Positions 21,437-33,616 of a stretch of 64,000 nucleotides of DNA are shown here, one piece after another. The DNA lies in contig CM026552.1 of NCBI GenBank assembly GCA_015143295.1, positions 62,614,944 through 62,678,943 on the forward strand, given 5' to 3'. The DNA comes from Tetracentron sinense. Taxonomy: Eukaryota > Streptophyta > Magnoliopsida > Trochodendrales > Trochodendraceae. How positions within the stretch are numbered: the first letter of the stretch is position 1; every line of letters starts with the position of its first letter. The notes beneath the pieces are model-generated. The model was not told the origin of the DNA and did not search any database. It saw nothing but the letters and a program-made list of their open reading frames with translations. A program made the translations under genes and the position numbers.

Positions 21437-22264
21437 CTACTCCTGTTTAGTCTGCGAACAATTGCAAACATGTACAGTGGATCCAGATTTCACGCACCAT
21501 GAGTTAGGAGGACCATCCAGAAAGTTTGACTCAACAGTAATCAATACTTCAAAGCATCTCATACCTTGAGTATTGCCGCCACCCTTCTTAAGAGTTACGA
21601 GGTAAGTCTTACAATTCCTCTTCCAGTGGCCTATTTTACCACAGTGGAAACAGTTTCCATTGCCTTTGTTTTCCTTGCCAGCTTTTCCTGAATAACCTTT
21701 GGCAGCTCTTGCCTTACCCTTATTGTCTTTAAACTTATCTTTGCTTTTATTCCCTTTTCTAAACTTTTTAGATCTCTTGGAGGTATCAGGTTTATCGACT
21801 ATTAAAGTTTCACCCTTTGTTGACTTTTTGATCAAATCTTCTGCAGCCACAAGTGAGTTCATAAGCTCACTTAGTGACATTTCACTCTTGTTCATGTTAT
21901 AATTTAACATAAACGCATTGAAGGATGAAGAGAGTGACAGTAGAACTGTGTCAACCTGAGTGATGGCATCCATCTCTCCACCAAGAATCTCCAGTTCTTT
22001 CAATAAGCCCATCATCTTTATGATGTGCTCTTTGACTGGAGTTCCCTCAGCCATCTTGGTGTTAATAAGGGATTTCAACTTTACTTGTCGAGTTGACCTA
22101 TTTTGCTCACCAAACATCTCATGCAGGTTTTGCAAAATGTCAGAAGCCTTATCCATGTGTTCATGCTGGCTTTGCAAAATGTTAGACATCGAAGCCAGTA
22201 TGTAACACTTGTTCATCTGATTGAACCTCTCCCATTGCTCTAACTCAGCCTTTTGGGTCGGTGA
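21437..22264 (-). pseudogene. Copia-2 gag and start of protease
   Basis: Contains the UBN2 capsid (QWERFNQMNKCYILASMS, LKSLINTKMAEGTPVKEHI), a basic linker, the zinc knuckle CFHCGKIGHWKRNC (near 21660-21615), then WCVKSGSTVHVCN, the protease active-site region. The normal motif has Asp-Ser-Gly; here Lys replaces the catalytic Asp. The frame is open for over 270 codons. Its first 19 capsid residues and start lie beyond the LTR E insertion at 24119-24260. Confidence 0.85.
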
Positions 22265-22476
22265 TGTAGAACCTCGAATCTTTATTGCACTAAGTAATGA
22301 ATAGTGCCCAAGTGTGGTCTCGTACACTTGAATATACGTGTTTGGATTTATGGTGTGCATGTTTTAATAGGTCCACATATTCTTAAGAAGTGTGTTTGAA
22401 GCATGAGAGGGTGTTAGAATTGGATTGGAGAAGATTCAAGTAGTGAAAATAGGGATTTGCAGCAAAACAGGGGATC

Positions 22477-22662
22477 ACCGATCGCTCGATGAAGACCTCC
22501 GATTGACTAGTCTTATACCGATTGCTCGGTAGCTATCGATTGGTTAAATTTTTTGTATGGGGAAAAATTCTAGAGAGGGTGTTTTCAACTGATCTCTCGG
22601 TTGAAACCACCGATCGACCGGTCAGCCACCGATAGCTAGGTCTGTACCACCGATCGATCGGT
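22477..22662 (+). promoter_or_regulatory. palindrome cluster of LTR E
   Basis: Diverged CCGATCGATCGG, CCGATCGACCGG and CCGATTGCTCGG forms ending 57 bp before the TATA box. Confidence 0.65.
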
Positions 22663-23675
22663 CATACGCAGATTTTCTTCATTAAGAGTGTTTAAGACTT
22701 TAGCCACTACTCTTTGCCTATATAAGGGCTGGGTTCGTGCTTTAGGGTTTCAGAAACCCTTTGTGCCCTATTTTGAGAGCTTTTGAAGAGGAAAAAGAAG
22801 GAGTAAGCTAGGAGTTGCTCAAGCTTGAAGGAAGATCAAGATCCTTCCATTCCTTTGGTGTTTCTTGTCAAAGACCTTGTAGTTTTTCAAGTGTTCCAAG
22901 CTTTTGAGATCAAAATCATTGACTCCATCAAGGTAGATACACTCTACTACCAATCTTGCAATACTACTAGTTACCTTGAGTTGTTCTTCTTATTATCTAC
23001 TCAATATGTGACTTGATTTGTTATGTGGTGAATAGTTGTTTATACTTGGATGTAAGTTATCATTATGATGCACTCTAAGTGTTTGATTTAATGCCTCCAA
23101 GAGTTTTGGGTATAAAAATATGCTAGTACTCTTGTATGCTCATATGCTCGCATGTCTCGCATGAATCGATGTTTTCCATGGATTTCCTCAATGCTACGAA
23201 AAGGGTTTTCGAACAAATAACTTGTAAGCAATGATTCTAAGCAACTCCATGATTTGTCTAAGATCGGTTCACAAGCTCTAAGGTTCATGATACACCCTCA
23301 CAAGAACTTTATGATATCTCTAAGATCATCTCACAAGCTCTAAGGATCATAAACGAAATGCTCTAAGATCTCTATGGTTTTGCTCTATGGTATCTCTATG
23401 TCTCTACGGATCAGAAATGACTCTAAGTAACTCCATGAACTCTATGAACTCACAAGAACTCACAAGACTATGATTATCGCTTGACTTACACGGTATTGAC
23501 TTTGGTTTTGGTTTCAAATTTCTCCATATATGCTATTTCACGATTTTCCCGCTTTGATATGCTTTAAGGATTTCAGTCTCCATGATTCGTATGCTCTATG
23601 TTACTATTGCTTTATTGTTAATAGCTTGTATACACTGAGTATTCCATGCTCAGCCGATATTTGTTATCATCGGCA

Positions 23676-23810
23676 GGTGCACGGGCCCCTTTTGATTTGT
23701 GTGGTGTAGAACCTTGGGTAGAGGAGGAGTACTTCGACCCAGAGCCTTCCATGGATCACTATCAGGACGATGGTCTGTTAGATAGGTGTCGAGACTTCAA
23801 CTTTTGTTGA
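23676..23810 (+). CDS. LTR-internal acidic frame, copy E
   Basis: 44 codons to TGA: APFDLCGVEPWVEEEYFD and on. In frame with the hairpin-loop ATG. The distance from hairpin to junction is 2 nt longer than in copy J, yet the downstream frame is kept. Confidence 0.4.
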   Translation, partial: GARAPFDLCGVEPWVEEEYFDPEPSMDHYQDDGLLDRCRDFNFC

Positions 23811-24118
23811 TCTACTTAGATTCGATACTATGTTTTGTAAAGTGAGAGTGGGGCTTGTCCAATCCACCTTTTGGAAAATCATACAGTTGTATTTTGTTGG
23901 TTCACGTTTGGACCAAGTTATAGGAGTAATTACTTTGCTTCCACTATGTTTAGTATGTTTGTTTCCGCTGTGCATTGTATATCGTTTCTGCTATGTATGT
24001 TCATGTACTCTGGCAGGTTTCCATGTGTGCCTTATGTATCATATTGGAGGTATGATACGACGGTCACGAGTCAAAGTATCCCTAATTCCTAGGGGGTATT
24101 TTGGGTCGCGACAGGTGA

Positions 24119-24260
24119 ATCATCTGGAGGAATTTCGGGTTTAGGTGTCTTAAGGCATAGGTCAAGGTTATCCCTGGTAAATACTATTCTAATATTTCTT
24201 TTCCAGTCTACATAGTTAGCTCCTAATCGAAAATATTTCTTCAAAATCTAGAATTGATTA
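24119..24260 (-). pseudogene. Copia-2 gag N-terminus
   Basis: Reads ILKKYFRLGANYVDWKRNIR and RDNLDLCLKTPKPEIPPDD, the usual start of Copia capsids, with one stop near the beginning. It joins the rest of gag across LTR E. Confidence 0.75.
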
Positions 24261-24978
24261 TGGGACATAGAAAGAAGTTTCAAAATCTAAACTTAATGTT
24301 TTACAGAGAACGATCTTCTATTATGCTGAGTGGGAGGCCTAGTGGAAGAGGAACTTCGAGTTTTCAGATTTGCTTAGTATTAGAAGAAATCTTACATTAT
24401 GCAAATAGGGTTTCGTTTAAAAATTTGACACTGAACAAATCTGGTTTCATGTTGTGAGAATTTTGAATCCCTTCCAAATATATTTTTTTAAAAAGAATCA
24501 TGCTTCAATTTCTTAGGGCTTCAGGCTTTCAGATTTGCTTAATGTTGGAAGAAATCTAACATTAAACAAAAAGGATTTCGCTTTCAGATTCCACCAACAA
24601 ATAGGGATTTACATTTTCTCACATGAACTGTAGGGCCGTCGAAGGGAGACGAGGAAGAAGCCGAATTGCAGCAAAAAAATACATGAAAATAAATTGGAAC
24701 CAGACACCAGTGGCTTTCTTGCGTCGCTAATAGGTGAATAAACAGATTTTGACTGTAGGTGAATAGGTTATGAATTGAATGAATAGGATATTGAATGTGA
24801 ATGGAATAAATAGGTATTGAATGTGAATGGAATGGATATGCTCTTGAATGTGAATTTCTCAACAGATTTAAAGCTTTACTGGTGCAGGAATGAATATGAT
24901 ATTGAATGTGAATTAAATTGATAGATTATTGAATGTGAATGGAATGAATAAGATATTGCATGTTAATGGAATGAATAT
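24261..24978. other. non-coding flank with a 55-bp direct repeat
   Basis: TTTCAGATTTGCTTAATGTT-type blocks ending in AGGRTTTCG occur at about 24359-24415 and 24531-24590. From 24725 to 24975 a GAATGGAATGAATA-like simple pattern recurs. No gene seen. Confidence 0.5.
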
Positions 24979-25429
24979 TGTGAGCACAGATTTTAGTACC
25001 CACATTTTAGGTTGAAATTAGGAGTCGCCACTTATAAATTCTGAGGCATAAGTCCCGGATTATGGATAAGGTCTTATGATCTACATAAGAGTCTAGGTAA
25101 GAGGTTCGATTAAGTCCATAGGGAAGGTGTTAGGCACCCTGAGACCCCATTTTACAATGGTTACCTACTCCCTAGGTATAAGCCAAATTAATATCAAATT
25201 TAATTCAAATGTCAAAGTTTTAGGTTATACTAATCCAAGAAAGGAAAAATCCTAACTAGAGTCGAACCTAGGCACATGGGGTGAGATCAGACCGAGCGTA
25301 GTTCTGGCACATGAGCCGGTGCCAAGGCTAAAGGAGTGTGTGTGTGCACCGGGGTGGCTAGGGCTTAGTCCGGGGACTAAGGTTTGATTGATCGGGTTAG
25401 TCAAGTTCACGGTCTAGAGGGTTTGAGCC

Positions 25430-25690
25430 CGAAGGCCTAGGATTTGGGCTCGAAGGCTAAGGCATTGGGCCCGGAGGCCAAGGGTTGAGGCCGAAGGTAG
25501 GGGTTGAGCCTAGAGGTTAATGGTTGGGCCCGGAGGCCAAGGATTGGGCCAGGGGTCAAGGAATGGGCCCGGAGGCCAAGGGTTGAGCCTAAAGGTTAAG
25601 GAATGGGCCCGGAGGCCAAGGGTAAGCCCAGAGGCTAAGGATTTGGGCCCAAAGGCCAAGAGATGGTCTCGATAGGCCAAGATTGCATAT
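25430..25690 (+). repeat. GGGCCCGGAGGCCAAGG minisatellite
   Basis: About ten imperfect 20-30 bp units in the Tat-type LTR, at the place where the related LTR at 54324 carries a different tandem repeat. Confidence 0.8.
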
Positions 25691-27238
25691 TTTTGTTCTT
25701 TTTGAAATTTTAGATATTTTTGAGATTTTTAGCAAGGTTAAATGGTCTTAACCATGGTTAAAAGCTAATTAGGGTAAAGTTTAACCCCAGTTAAGGTTTT
25801 GGTCCGGTCAGGGATGGGCCCAGGTAGTACGGCAGGGCCTAGAATGACCTCTTACCTGGTCTGGGCCCTGTGTAATGCCCTTGTCGTATGAACAGTAGGA
25901 GTGGCGGTAGAATAATGACCGTCAATCCCATTTCTTTGCAAAATAAGATTGGCAGTAGAATAACTACCGCCAATACTACTGTTTTTACAACAGTGGCTTT
26001 ACAGTCAAAAGGGAAGGTTGGGACGATGCCCAAGGGATCTTGGACACATGTGGATGTTCAGGGGACTTGTCGCAAGTCTTGGGCCTGGTCTAGATTGGGC
26101 CCATGGTGGCCATCTAGTTACTGAGGCAGAAATTCTAGAATACCGCTAAACTATTTACCGCCATTCTGGTCATTTTCCAAATTTGTTCATTTTAACTCTG
26201 GTTAAGATGGTCTGGTGAACCTAGAAGAACCAGAGATGATAGAAGGTCTCGTAGATTAAGCTAGGCCCTAGAATGGACCAGGAGCTTACAAAACGAGGCT
26301 TGGAGCTACTGAAAAGGGAAAGCCCAAAATGGCAGTACTGTGTTTACCGTAATTTCTGGATTTTTCCAAAAAATGAACTGTACCCCCTGGTGTTACACCA
26401 TACTACTTCTAGGGGATCCCTCATGAGCTAAGGGCCTCCCAGAAGCTTAAGGGAAGTCTGAGTCAATGGTGAGGCTACAAGGCCAGAGCTTTCTCCTTTT
26501 GAGGGATCCCCATGCCTAAGAGGAAGGCAAGGGGAACTCCTGCTTTTGGGGTTTTGCAATACAGTAACATAAAGGAACTCCCCTGGAGTAGGACCAGTGG
26601 CTCACAATGCTTTATAGAAGAAAAGGAGGGGTAGGGGAGGACCCTACCCGGCTGGTCCGCTTCCAACGGTATTAGTGTTGGTGGAGCTCGCGGTGGTTGA
26701 TGTCGAGGAGGTGCTCGTAGTGCTCAGGAGCAGTTGAAGGAGTTGTGTCGCGACCCAAAACCCACCCTAGGAGTTAGAGTGAACTTTGGACGACTAAATC
26801 ATGACTTACATGACTTGCTTGACGAACCACCTGCAAAACACCCACAGAGCATATACAATAGAGGATGACAGCAGAAATATTCAATTAATTGAATTCGAGC
26901 CTAAACCCAAGTTTCGCTGAGCTTGAATCCACTTTTATTCTTTCTCTTTCCTCCCTTATTCTAAAAAAAGAAAGAAAAAAGAAAGGGAGAGGAATTAGTC
27001 ACAGATAGTTTATTCTATCTCGAATCTTCTTCACCCCTTCCCATGTCAATAACTAGAATTAAAAAAAACATAACTATAAAACACAGCGGAAGTCTAACAA
27101 ACCCCTAAGTATATACACATGGTCCAAGTTAATACAAAAGAAAACAAAACAAAGAAAGTGCGGACATGCCCGCCAAAATACATGGATATAATCACTCATG
27201 CTCACCCACAGCTAAATCCACTCAGAATCTAACACCAC

Positions 27239-27337
27239 CTACTGATAACCCTCTACGGGAGGTTCCTCGACGTACTCCTCCTCCACCCATGGACCAGGAG
27301 CACAAACATCAAATGGAGCAGCAGTTCCCTCAGAACC
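27239..27337 (-). CDS. LTR-internal acidic frame, copy F
   Basis: 32 codons: APFDVCAPGPWVEEEYVEE then PPVEGYQ and stop. In-frame ATG just upstream (ATGTCGGCAGGT). Confidence 0.4.
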   Translation of the reverse strand, partial: GSEGTAAPFDVCAPGPWVEEEYVEEPPVEGYQ

Positions 27338-27599
27338 TGCCGACATAAGAAGTACGGCTGAGCATGGAATACTCAGCGGGTACTAAATACTAACCAATAG
27401 TCATAGCAAGAGATAGCAATGCACACACACATATATATATAAAACAGGAACAGTTCATATCATACAAGGAAGTAAAGTAGTTTGTACTCATGCTTGCATT
27501 TAGAAAAGCCGATAAAACCCTTGAAAACCTTGTGCACTTGACTTGACTGGAAATACCATTTCCGTGCTTGAAAACTTGTCATGTTTGTCTTATCTTGTC

Positions 27600-27865
27600 A
27601 TGCTTGCTTGGAAAGTAAACTACTTGTGAGGGAAGGGAGACCCTTCTTCCTAGAATGCTTATGCTTGTCATGCCATGCCTTGTCATGCTTGCTTGGAAAG
27701 TAAACTACTTGTGAGGGAAGGGAGACCCTTCTTCCTAGAATGCTTATGCTTGTCATGCCATGCCTTGTCATGCTTGCTTGGAAAGTAAACTACTTGTGAG
27801 GGAAGGGAGACCCTTCTTATGTTATGTATGCACTTGCGAGGGAAGGGAGACCCTTCTTATGAAAA
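27600..27865 (-). repeat. hairpin minisatellite of LTR F
   Basis: Three units of about 87 bp, then a shorter one; each contains GAAGGG-TCT-CCCTTC in the LTR sense. Confidence 0.8.
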
Positions 27866-28734
27866 TGTATGATTGTCTTATCCTTGCCAAAAGCGAGGTA
27901 AAACATATCGTAGGATATGCCCCACCTCTAAATCACATTCTTGAAAACCTCGGTAAATCATGTCATGCATGCGTGCTCGTGGAAGCGTGTACATACTTGC
28001 ATTTAAATTTAAATGTGACATTGGAGAGTTAACAATACATAACAATCCATAGACATCAATCAATTGAGCAATTCAATATTCGTGTAATTTAGGGAAAACA
28101 AGAAGGCACACTATCATAATCCTAGCGAATTTCCATAAACCTTAAACATGAATTTTCTTAATTTCTTATTCATTTCATTCACCTTGGCATTTCATCAAAC
28201 ATGGTGTGTTCATTATTTATTAACTCTACAACATGCTTTTCTAGGTGGGTTTTTCTCACATCATACTTGTATATTTATTATTGGAACAATGCCCTCCCCA
28301 TTTTAATCATCACAACACAACCCTTGGCATCCAATCGCCCATTCCATCTCCATTCACCATTCACAACCATCCATCTCATAGCACATGTGTAAGCAAAGGA
28401 AATTAAAGAGAAATGAAGGGAAAGAAGAACTATAACTAGGAGGGTAGCAAGAAGTACCGACCTGAATAGGGAAGAAAACCTTTGCAAAAACGTGCGTGAG
28501 ATGCTACCGAGCTTGGAGAACGTGGTCCTCCCGAGCTTGACCGAAGCTTGGGGTGATCTAGGGTATCAAACCCTTGATTTCTCCTTCAAGAACAAACCCT
28601 AGGTTAGGATCCCCTTCTCCTTTCTCTCTAACTCTGAAAAATACCCTAGGTGTGTGAATGAGAGCCCTAAAGGCTCGGGCAACCTTTATAGGTAGTGAAG
28701 AAACCCTAAAAATCCGATTAAAATTTCTGGATTC

Positions 28735-28930
28735 GCGATCTACGATCGATCGTAACCTGTCTACGATCGATCGTAAGTTGTACTACGATCCATCGCAAAT
28801 TATCCACGATCGATCGTATATCGACCCGAAACTTTTGTCAATTCCTGAGATTCTACGATCGATCGTAACCTCTACGATTGATCGTAACTCACCTACGATC
28901 GTTCGTAGGGTGTGTACGATCGGTCGTAAC
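28735..28930 (-). promoter_or_regulatory. ACGATCGATCGT palindrome cluster of LTR F
   Basis: Eight sites TACGATCGATCGTA or one-base variants. The base outside the CGATCGATCG core is A/T on both arms instead of C/G. Confidence 0.75.
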
Positions 28931-29593
28931 TTGCAGCAAAATTCCATATTTTTCCTCCTTCTTGTTTCGGCCATAACTTTTGACTTGTTCGTCGGATTTT
29001 GACGATTCAACTTGCGTTAGATTCGCTCTTCGAAAAGGAACATTCCTGGCGTTTTAGAATTTCCAAGTTCTACTTTATTCATTTACCATTTTACCCCTAA
29101 GGTTAATCGATACGCAAGTGGGGGTTTAGAAACTCGGGTTTCCAATAGATTTAACCTCGGAAATCCAACTTTCCATTCAAGAACATGACTTTAACGCTTT
29201 AATACATGCTGGAAATCCAGGGTGCTACACGTTGATAGGGGTCTTGGGCTTCGGATTTTCGTAGGGTTTTCTTACGGGTGAGTTGGCATAGGGGAGATAG
29301 GTTGAGGGAGGCTTGGATTTATAGATGAGGAGTTGGGGACACAAGAGGTTGGCTGAGGTCGTAGGAAGGAATGGGAGCAGCCAGAAGCGTGCCTGATGCA
29401 CTAGGGGGAGCAGGTTTTGCGTAAAACGCAAACTCTTGGAAAAACGGTGATTCAAGTATCGGCATTCCCTCTAAAGGCAAAAAAGATAATGGCAATATAA
29501 TAATTACTGCAATTTCTGAATTTTTCTAGAAAAAGGTCTACCAAGAGTTAAATGCTCATGCATGCAGTACGGTTTTTATCATAAAAGACTAAT

Positions 29594-30530
29594 CAGGTTA
29601 AAGAACAAAAAATTAGAATATTAGTCCATAAATATGAAATGTTTAAAATTGAACAAAATGAACCTATTTCATTTATGTTTGATAAATTTACTAACATCAT
29701 TAATGAACTTAAATCTCTTGGTAAGGTGTATTCCAATGCAGAAATTGAGAGGAAGATCCTCTGGTCTTTATCAAAAGAATGGACTCCCAATGTCACGACC
29801 ATCCAAGAAGCAAAGGACTTGACAAATCCACCTATGGATGAGCTTCTCGGATCTTTAATGACCCATGAGGAATCAACAAATCCAAAAAGAAGAGCCTACA
29901 CCAAGAAAGGGACATGCTTTAAAGTCTACTCAAATGAGCGAGAGTGAAGAAGAGGATGAGGATGAAAGTGAAGAGGAGATTGAGATATTAATGAAGAAAT
30001 TCAAGAAATTCTTAAAACACAAGAACCTCAAGAAAAGAGCTTTCAAGAAAGTGTTTGCTAAAGCATTCATCAAGAGCAAATGAAACAAAGAAGGAGCCAT
30101 TATTTGCTACAAATGCAAAAAGCCCGGTCATATCAAGCTGGAGTGCCTCCTACTCAAGAAAAGCCAAACCTACAAGAAAAGAGCAATGAAGTCTACATGG
30201 GATGACTTTGAGGATAGTGAGTCAAATTCAAGCTCAAGTGATGAGGAGCAAGCCAATCTTTGCCTAATGACTCATAAAGATGAGGATGAGGTAAATTCTT
30301 CGGATTATGAATCTCTTTCCTTTAATGTTTTAAGAGAAACATATGATGAACTATATTGTGAATTTGAAAAATTAGCTTTTAAAAATAGAAAGCTTAAAAA
30401 GGAAAATTCATCCATTCAAATTAAAATGAATTTTTGAAAAATGAAATGAGATTTTAAAAGAAGAAAATGAAAAATTAAAGGAAAATGAAAATTTAATACC
30501 TAAAGTCTCAACTAAAGTAAGCATAGGGGT
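29594..30530 (+). pseudogene. Copia gag fragment (SIRE/Maximus-like)
   Basis: Reads FDKFTNIINELKSLGKVYSN and ILWSLSKEWTPNVTTIQEAK, a UBN2 capsid, then an acidic/basic linker, knuckle CYKCKKPGHIKLEC (near 30105), and an acidic serine-rich part with SSSSDEEQANLCLM typical of SIRE-type gags. A frameshift near 29945 and a stop at 30081 break it; both ends are cut. Confidence 0.8.
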
Positions 30531-30536
30531 ACACAT

Positions 30537-31287
30537 GCTTGATTTACAATCATTTGAAAAGAAAACCTAGGTTACTACTAAGTTAACTAGGAGGGTGTAC
30601 TAACCTTGATGATTAATTCTTAACTTTGAAGAAAAACCCTTGATTTGGGGTCCCAAGCTTGGGGAAGAACACCTCCTTGGAATGGAAGAATCCTTGCTTG
30701 ATGGGGAAGATCTACCTTGACTTGAGCTCTCTTGATCTTCAATCCAAAATCCTCCTTGGAAGTTTTTCCCAATCTCTCTTGGCCTCTCAATCCCTCTTAG
30801 GTTTAGGTTTAACCCCAAAACCCCCAAATGAAGCCCTATTTATAGGCAAAGGGTTTAAAACCCTTGTTTCTGGATTCTGCACTCGCGTGCGATTGATCGC
30901 ACACCAACTGCGATCGATCATAGATCCAGTGCAATCAATCGCACCTGGGGACTATCTGTCGCATTCAATTCTGAAATTTTTTGCCAAGTTTTTCCCTGTA
31001 TGCGATCGATCGCACACCACTTGTGATCGATCACAGATCCCTATGCAATCTATCGCACATGGAGGCTACCTATCACACTTGAACCCGAAGGTTCTGAACC
31101 ACTTTCCACTGTATGCGATCGATCGCACCTTACCTGCGATCTATCGCACATGCCATTTTCTGACTTTTTCACTTGCACATGAGCTGCTAACATCCATTTT
31201 CTCATAAGGTACCAAATTCAATTATGTGGAAATCTATTTGGCCATGAAACACTATTCATTAGCCATGAAAAGTTTCGGGATGATACA
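30537..31287 (-). mobile_element. LTR fragment G
   Basis: The 5' part of an LTR (sense start TGTATCATCCCGAAAC at 31287): palindrome cluster, TATAAATA (minus) at 30837-30844, donor-like CAAG/GTTAGTAC near 30604. The distal two thirds are missing. Confidence 0.75.
30888..31150 (-). promoter_or_regulatory. GCGATCGATCGC palindrome cluster of LTR G
   Basis: Eight TGCGATCGATCGCA sites or close variants, 44 bp upstream of the TATA box. The flanking pair is G/C here. Confidence 0.75.
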
Positions 31288-33188
31288 TCTGTCATGCCGG
31301 CTTTATCACGTATCGATTTACAAAGCTACAGGGGCCTCGTACGTAAAAAAACCAAGAAATCTATGAGTTTCGAAATTCAATCGGTACTCAATATTTACCG
31401 ATTGTCCTAATAGAAATCTTTGAAACTCACACATCGCGTGTTGGTCGGCCATCTGGATGACTGCCGGTTGTCTCGGCTTTAGTGCAACTCAAACTGCGTG
31501 ATCGTCAATTTATTAAACCTTATAATAGTTACAATTCCGTAGAATAGCGACTAGTATGGGGTGTCGAACCACAGAGGACCGCGTTGATCGTTGAATTTAT
31601 CTCTAGATTAATTCTAAGTCAATGAGTAACAAGATTGATTGATTTGATTGGATTGATTTTAACCTAATTAAACTATCAGATTTTATTAATCTTAATTATT
31701 CTAAGAGCTTTTGGTGATAAATCACTGAGAGAAGATATAGGGCATTCAAATCCACCACTAGCCTCATAATTACATCCACAAGCATTTATTCAAGCCTCTC
31801 CAAGCATAAACAATAGGGATGAGATCGACTATTAGTCTCAACTCATCAAAATTAGAATGATTCGTGAGATCAAACCCTAGTATATCCTATCTTTGGCCAG
31901 CACGAGTGATATACACTAAACTAGGGTTGTGACATCACTCGTCTTCCCTAGGCATAAAATATGCTATAATTTTGATTCTTCGACAATAAGAACCATCGTA
32001 TAAAATTTATACCAATAATCACAGAAAGAAGATATGAATGAATTCAATCTCAACACAATAAAACCTATGACAATGATAAGATCACATTGAAATTGAGTAT
32101 AAACTCAAATAAACTTGGTTGTACAATAACCCTCTCATTATGCAATCATTGTTAATACATGAAGAAAACCTAAATAAAATACAAGAAATACAATTACTTG
32201 GCTAGAGTTTCATCTAAACCCTAGAAAAAGAAATTAGTTCATGCTGAGATCAAGAAACATCGCTTTCGACGAAGAACACGAAGAACCCATCTCCCAACCT
32301 TCACAGATCTCCAGAGCCTCATTCCTTCAATACTCCAAAATTCAATACCCTTCTCAGTGTAGGTAGCTTTTCCTTTTATAGAGACCCAATCTCTGTTGCT
32401 AATTTCAGCTTTTAGAAACTTCCAAAAGGGGAAACACTTCAACTTTATGCATGGATTACTAGGCCAAAGCACCGATGACGACCAATCACCAGCTAGGGAT
32501 GATCGATCGTCATTTTTTGGTAATCTCTCTTTGGCTATGGGTTTGTAGATGATTGATCGCCAAGTTCTTACAATCGATCGTTATTGTTTTGAATGACGAT
32601 TGATCGTTTTTAAGCTACGATCGATCGTTTGTGGCTTTTCTTCTTTTCTTTCCTTCCTTTTTGTTGACCTTTTTCCTGATGAGTTTCTTCTTCAACTTTG
32701 TGATCTCATAATTCCTTAATTTTGTCTTCTTTTTCTCGCATGACCCTGAATTACATAAAATCAACTAAGTGCCTTAATATTATCTCCATAAGGTACTAAC
32801 AAATACAATTCGAGGTGCATAAATGTGTAACAATTAACACCAATCACAACCCCAAACTTACAGATTGCAAGTCATCGAGCAATTGAAACAAACAAAAGAA
32901 AATTAATTAAACTAAGCTACATCCCCTTTCGTGGGATCCCCGGTTGCATTTGGCATATGCAACAAGCCTTTTAAACCCCTAGGGAGCCTAGCGAATGAGT
33001 GAAGTCTCGTGAGGGTTTACCAGTGACGATACCCACAAACATCATTACTTCCTGCAATTCTGCACATATGCTCAAGTATGACATGCAATGACTAAAAGAT
33101 TAACTGATTCTAGTTTCAAATCCTTACAATCATGATACATATGGCATAGTCTCTTTATTATTAACTGTCTGCATTCTCGACACTCCAC
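31288..33188 (-). mobile_element. Athila-like LTR/leader sequence
   Basis: The stretch GCGACTAGTATGGGGT.TCGAACCACAGAGGAC (about 31548-31580) is typical of Athila-group elements. TATAAAAG (minus) is at 32373-32380. No coding frame. Confidence 0.5.
32499..32629 (-). promoter_or_regulatory. CGATCGATCG cluster in Athila-like sequence
   Basis: Five sites: GATGATCGATCGTC, GATTGATCGCC, CAATCGATCGTT, GACGATTGATCGTT, TACGATCGATCGTT, about 120 bp upstream of the TATA box. Confidence 0.6.
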
Positions 33189-33469
33189 TGTCGCACCCCA
33201 AAATACCCTCTAGGAGTTAAGAGATACTTTAGAGGTGACTATTCGTACCTATCAAACCATCCTATAATGAACAAGGTAAACATGATACAATAATACCAAT
33301 AATCAGGGTGCGAAAGCTAATCATGAGTGCGGAAGCGTGAACTAACTTTTTCTTTTCTTCTATAACTCAAAACAGTATTCCAAGTGAACATATACATGTA
33401 CATCAAGTCAAAGGTGGACATGCTCACCTATCAAAATACAAAATGAGAAACCTCGGAATCCTCTCTCTC

Positions 33470-33616
33470 TCAGTAATCACCCCCGTGGGGCCAATGGTCT
33501 AAGTTCCTCGCCTCGGCCTGAGGCTCAACTACCGACTCCTCATATGGTTCTTCCTCGCCGTAGTCTTCCTCAACCCAAGGACTCGGGGCATAAATGTCAA
33601 AAGGGACCCGTGCACC
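33470..33616 (-). CDS. LTR-internal acidic frame, copy H
   Basis: 48 codons: VPFDIYAPSPWVEEDYGEEE and a long acidic tail. In-frame ATG upstream. Confidence 0.4.
   Translation of the reverse strand, partial: GARVPFDIYAPSPWVEEDYGEEEPYEESVVEPQAEARNLDHWPHGGDY

Larger units (their letters stand above)
22265..24113 (+). mobile_element. solo LTR E, 1849 bp, TSD GGTGA
   Basis: Starts TGTAGAACCTCGAATC, ends GGGTCGCGACA; GGTGA flanks it at 22260-22264 and 24114-24118, inside a Ser-Pro codon pair of the Copia-2 gag. It lacks the conserved box seen in most copies, has TATATAAG at 22719-22726 and a donor-like CAAG/GTAGATAC near 22932. Its tandem region (about 23230-23470) holds repeats of CTCTAAGGATCAT and CACAAGCTCTAAG. 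Confidence 0.93.
15150..24260 (-). mobile_element. Copia element (Copia-2) split by solo LTRs C/D and E
   Basis: Removing 15851-21022 and 22265-24118 (each LTR plus one target copy) restores a continuous order: gag start near 24260, capsid, zinc knuckle, protease, pre-integrase, integrase C-terminus near 15150. Reverse transcriptase and RNase H are missing. The target duplications fall inside the polyprotein frame, so both LTR insertions postdate the element. Confidence 0.85.
26746..29229 (-). mobile_element. solo LTR F, 2484 bp, TSD A/CGTTG
   Basis: Plus-strand ends TGTCGCGACCC and GGTGCTACA; flanks AGTTG (26741-26745) and CGTTG (29230-29234) agree in four of five bases. Compared with copy D it has about 200 extra bases at roughly 26879-27075, beginning with the palindrome TTCAATTAATTGAA, probably a small later insertion. 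Sense-strand order of parts matches the other LTRs. Confidence 0.88.
24979..29590 (-). mobile_element. Tat-type LTR, interrupted by solo LTR F
   Basis: Starts TGTGAGCAC (plus strand). It shares with the LTR at 54324-56413 the boxes GAGTCGCCAC, AAGGTGTTAGGCAC, GGTTACCTACTCCC and a CGTAGTTC box in the same order. The far end after F is lost where a Copia gag fragment begins. TATAAAT on the minus strand near 29318-29325. Confidence 0.6.

Noticed and set aside
22265-22360. N-terminal extension of the Copia-2 gag frame
   Set aside because: These codons come from the start of LTR E; the true gag N-terminus is at 24119-24260.
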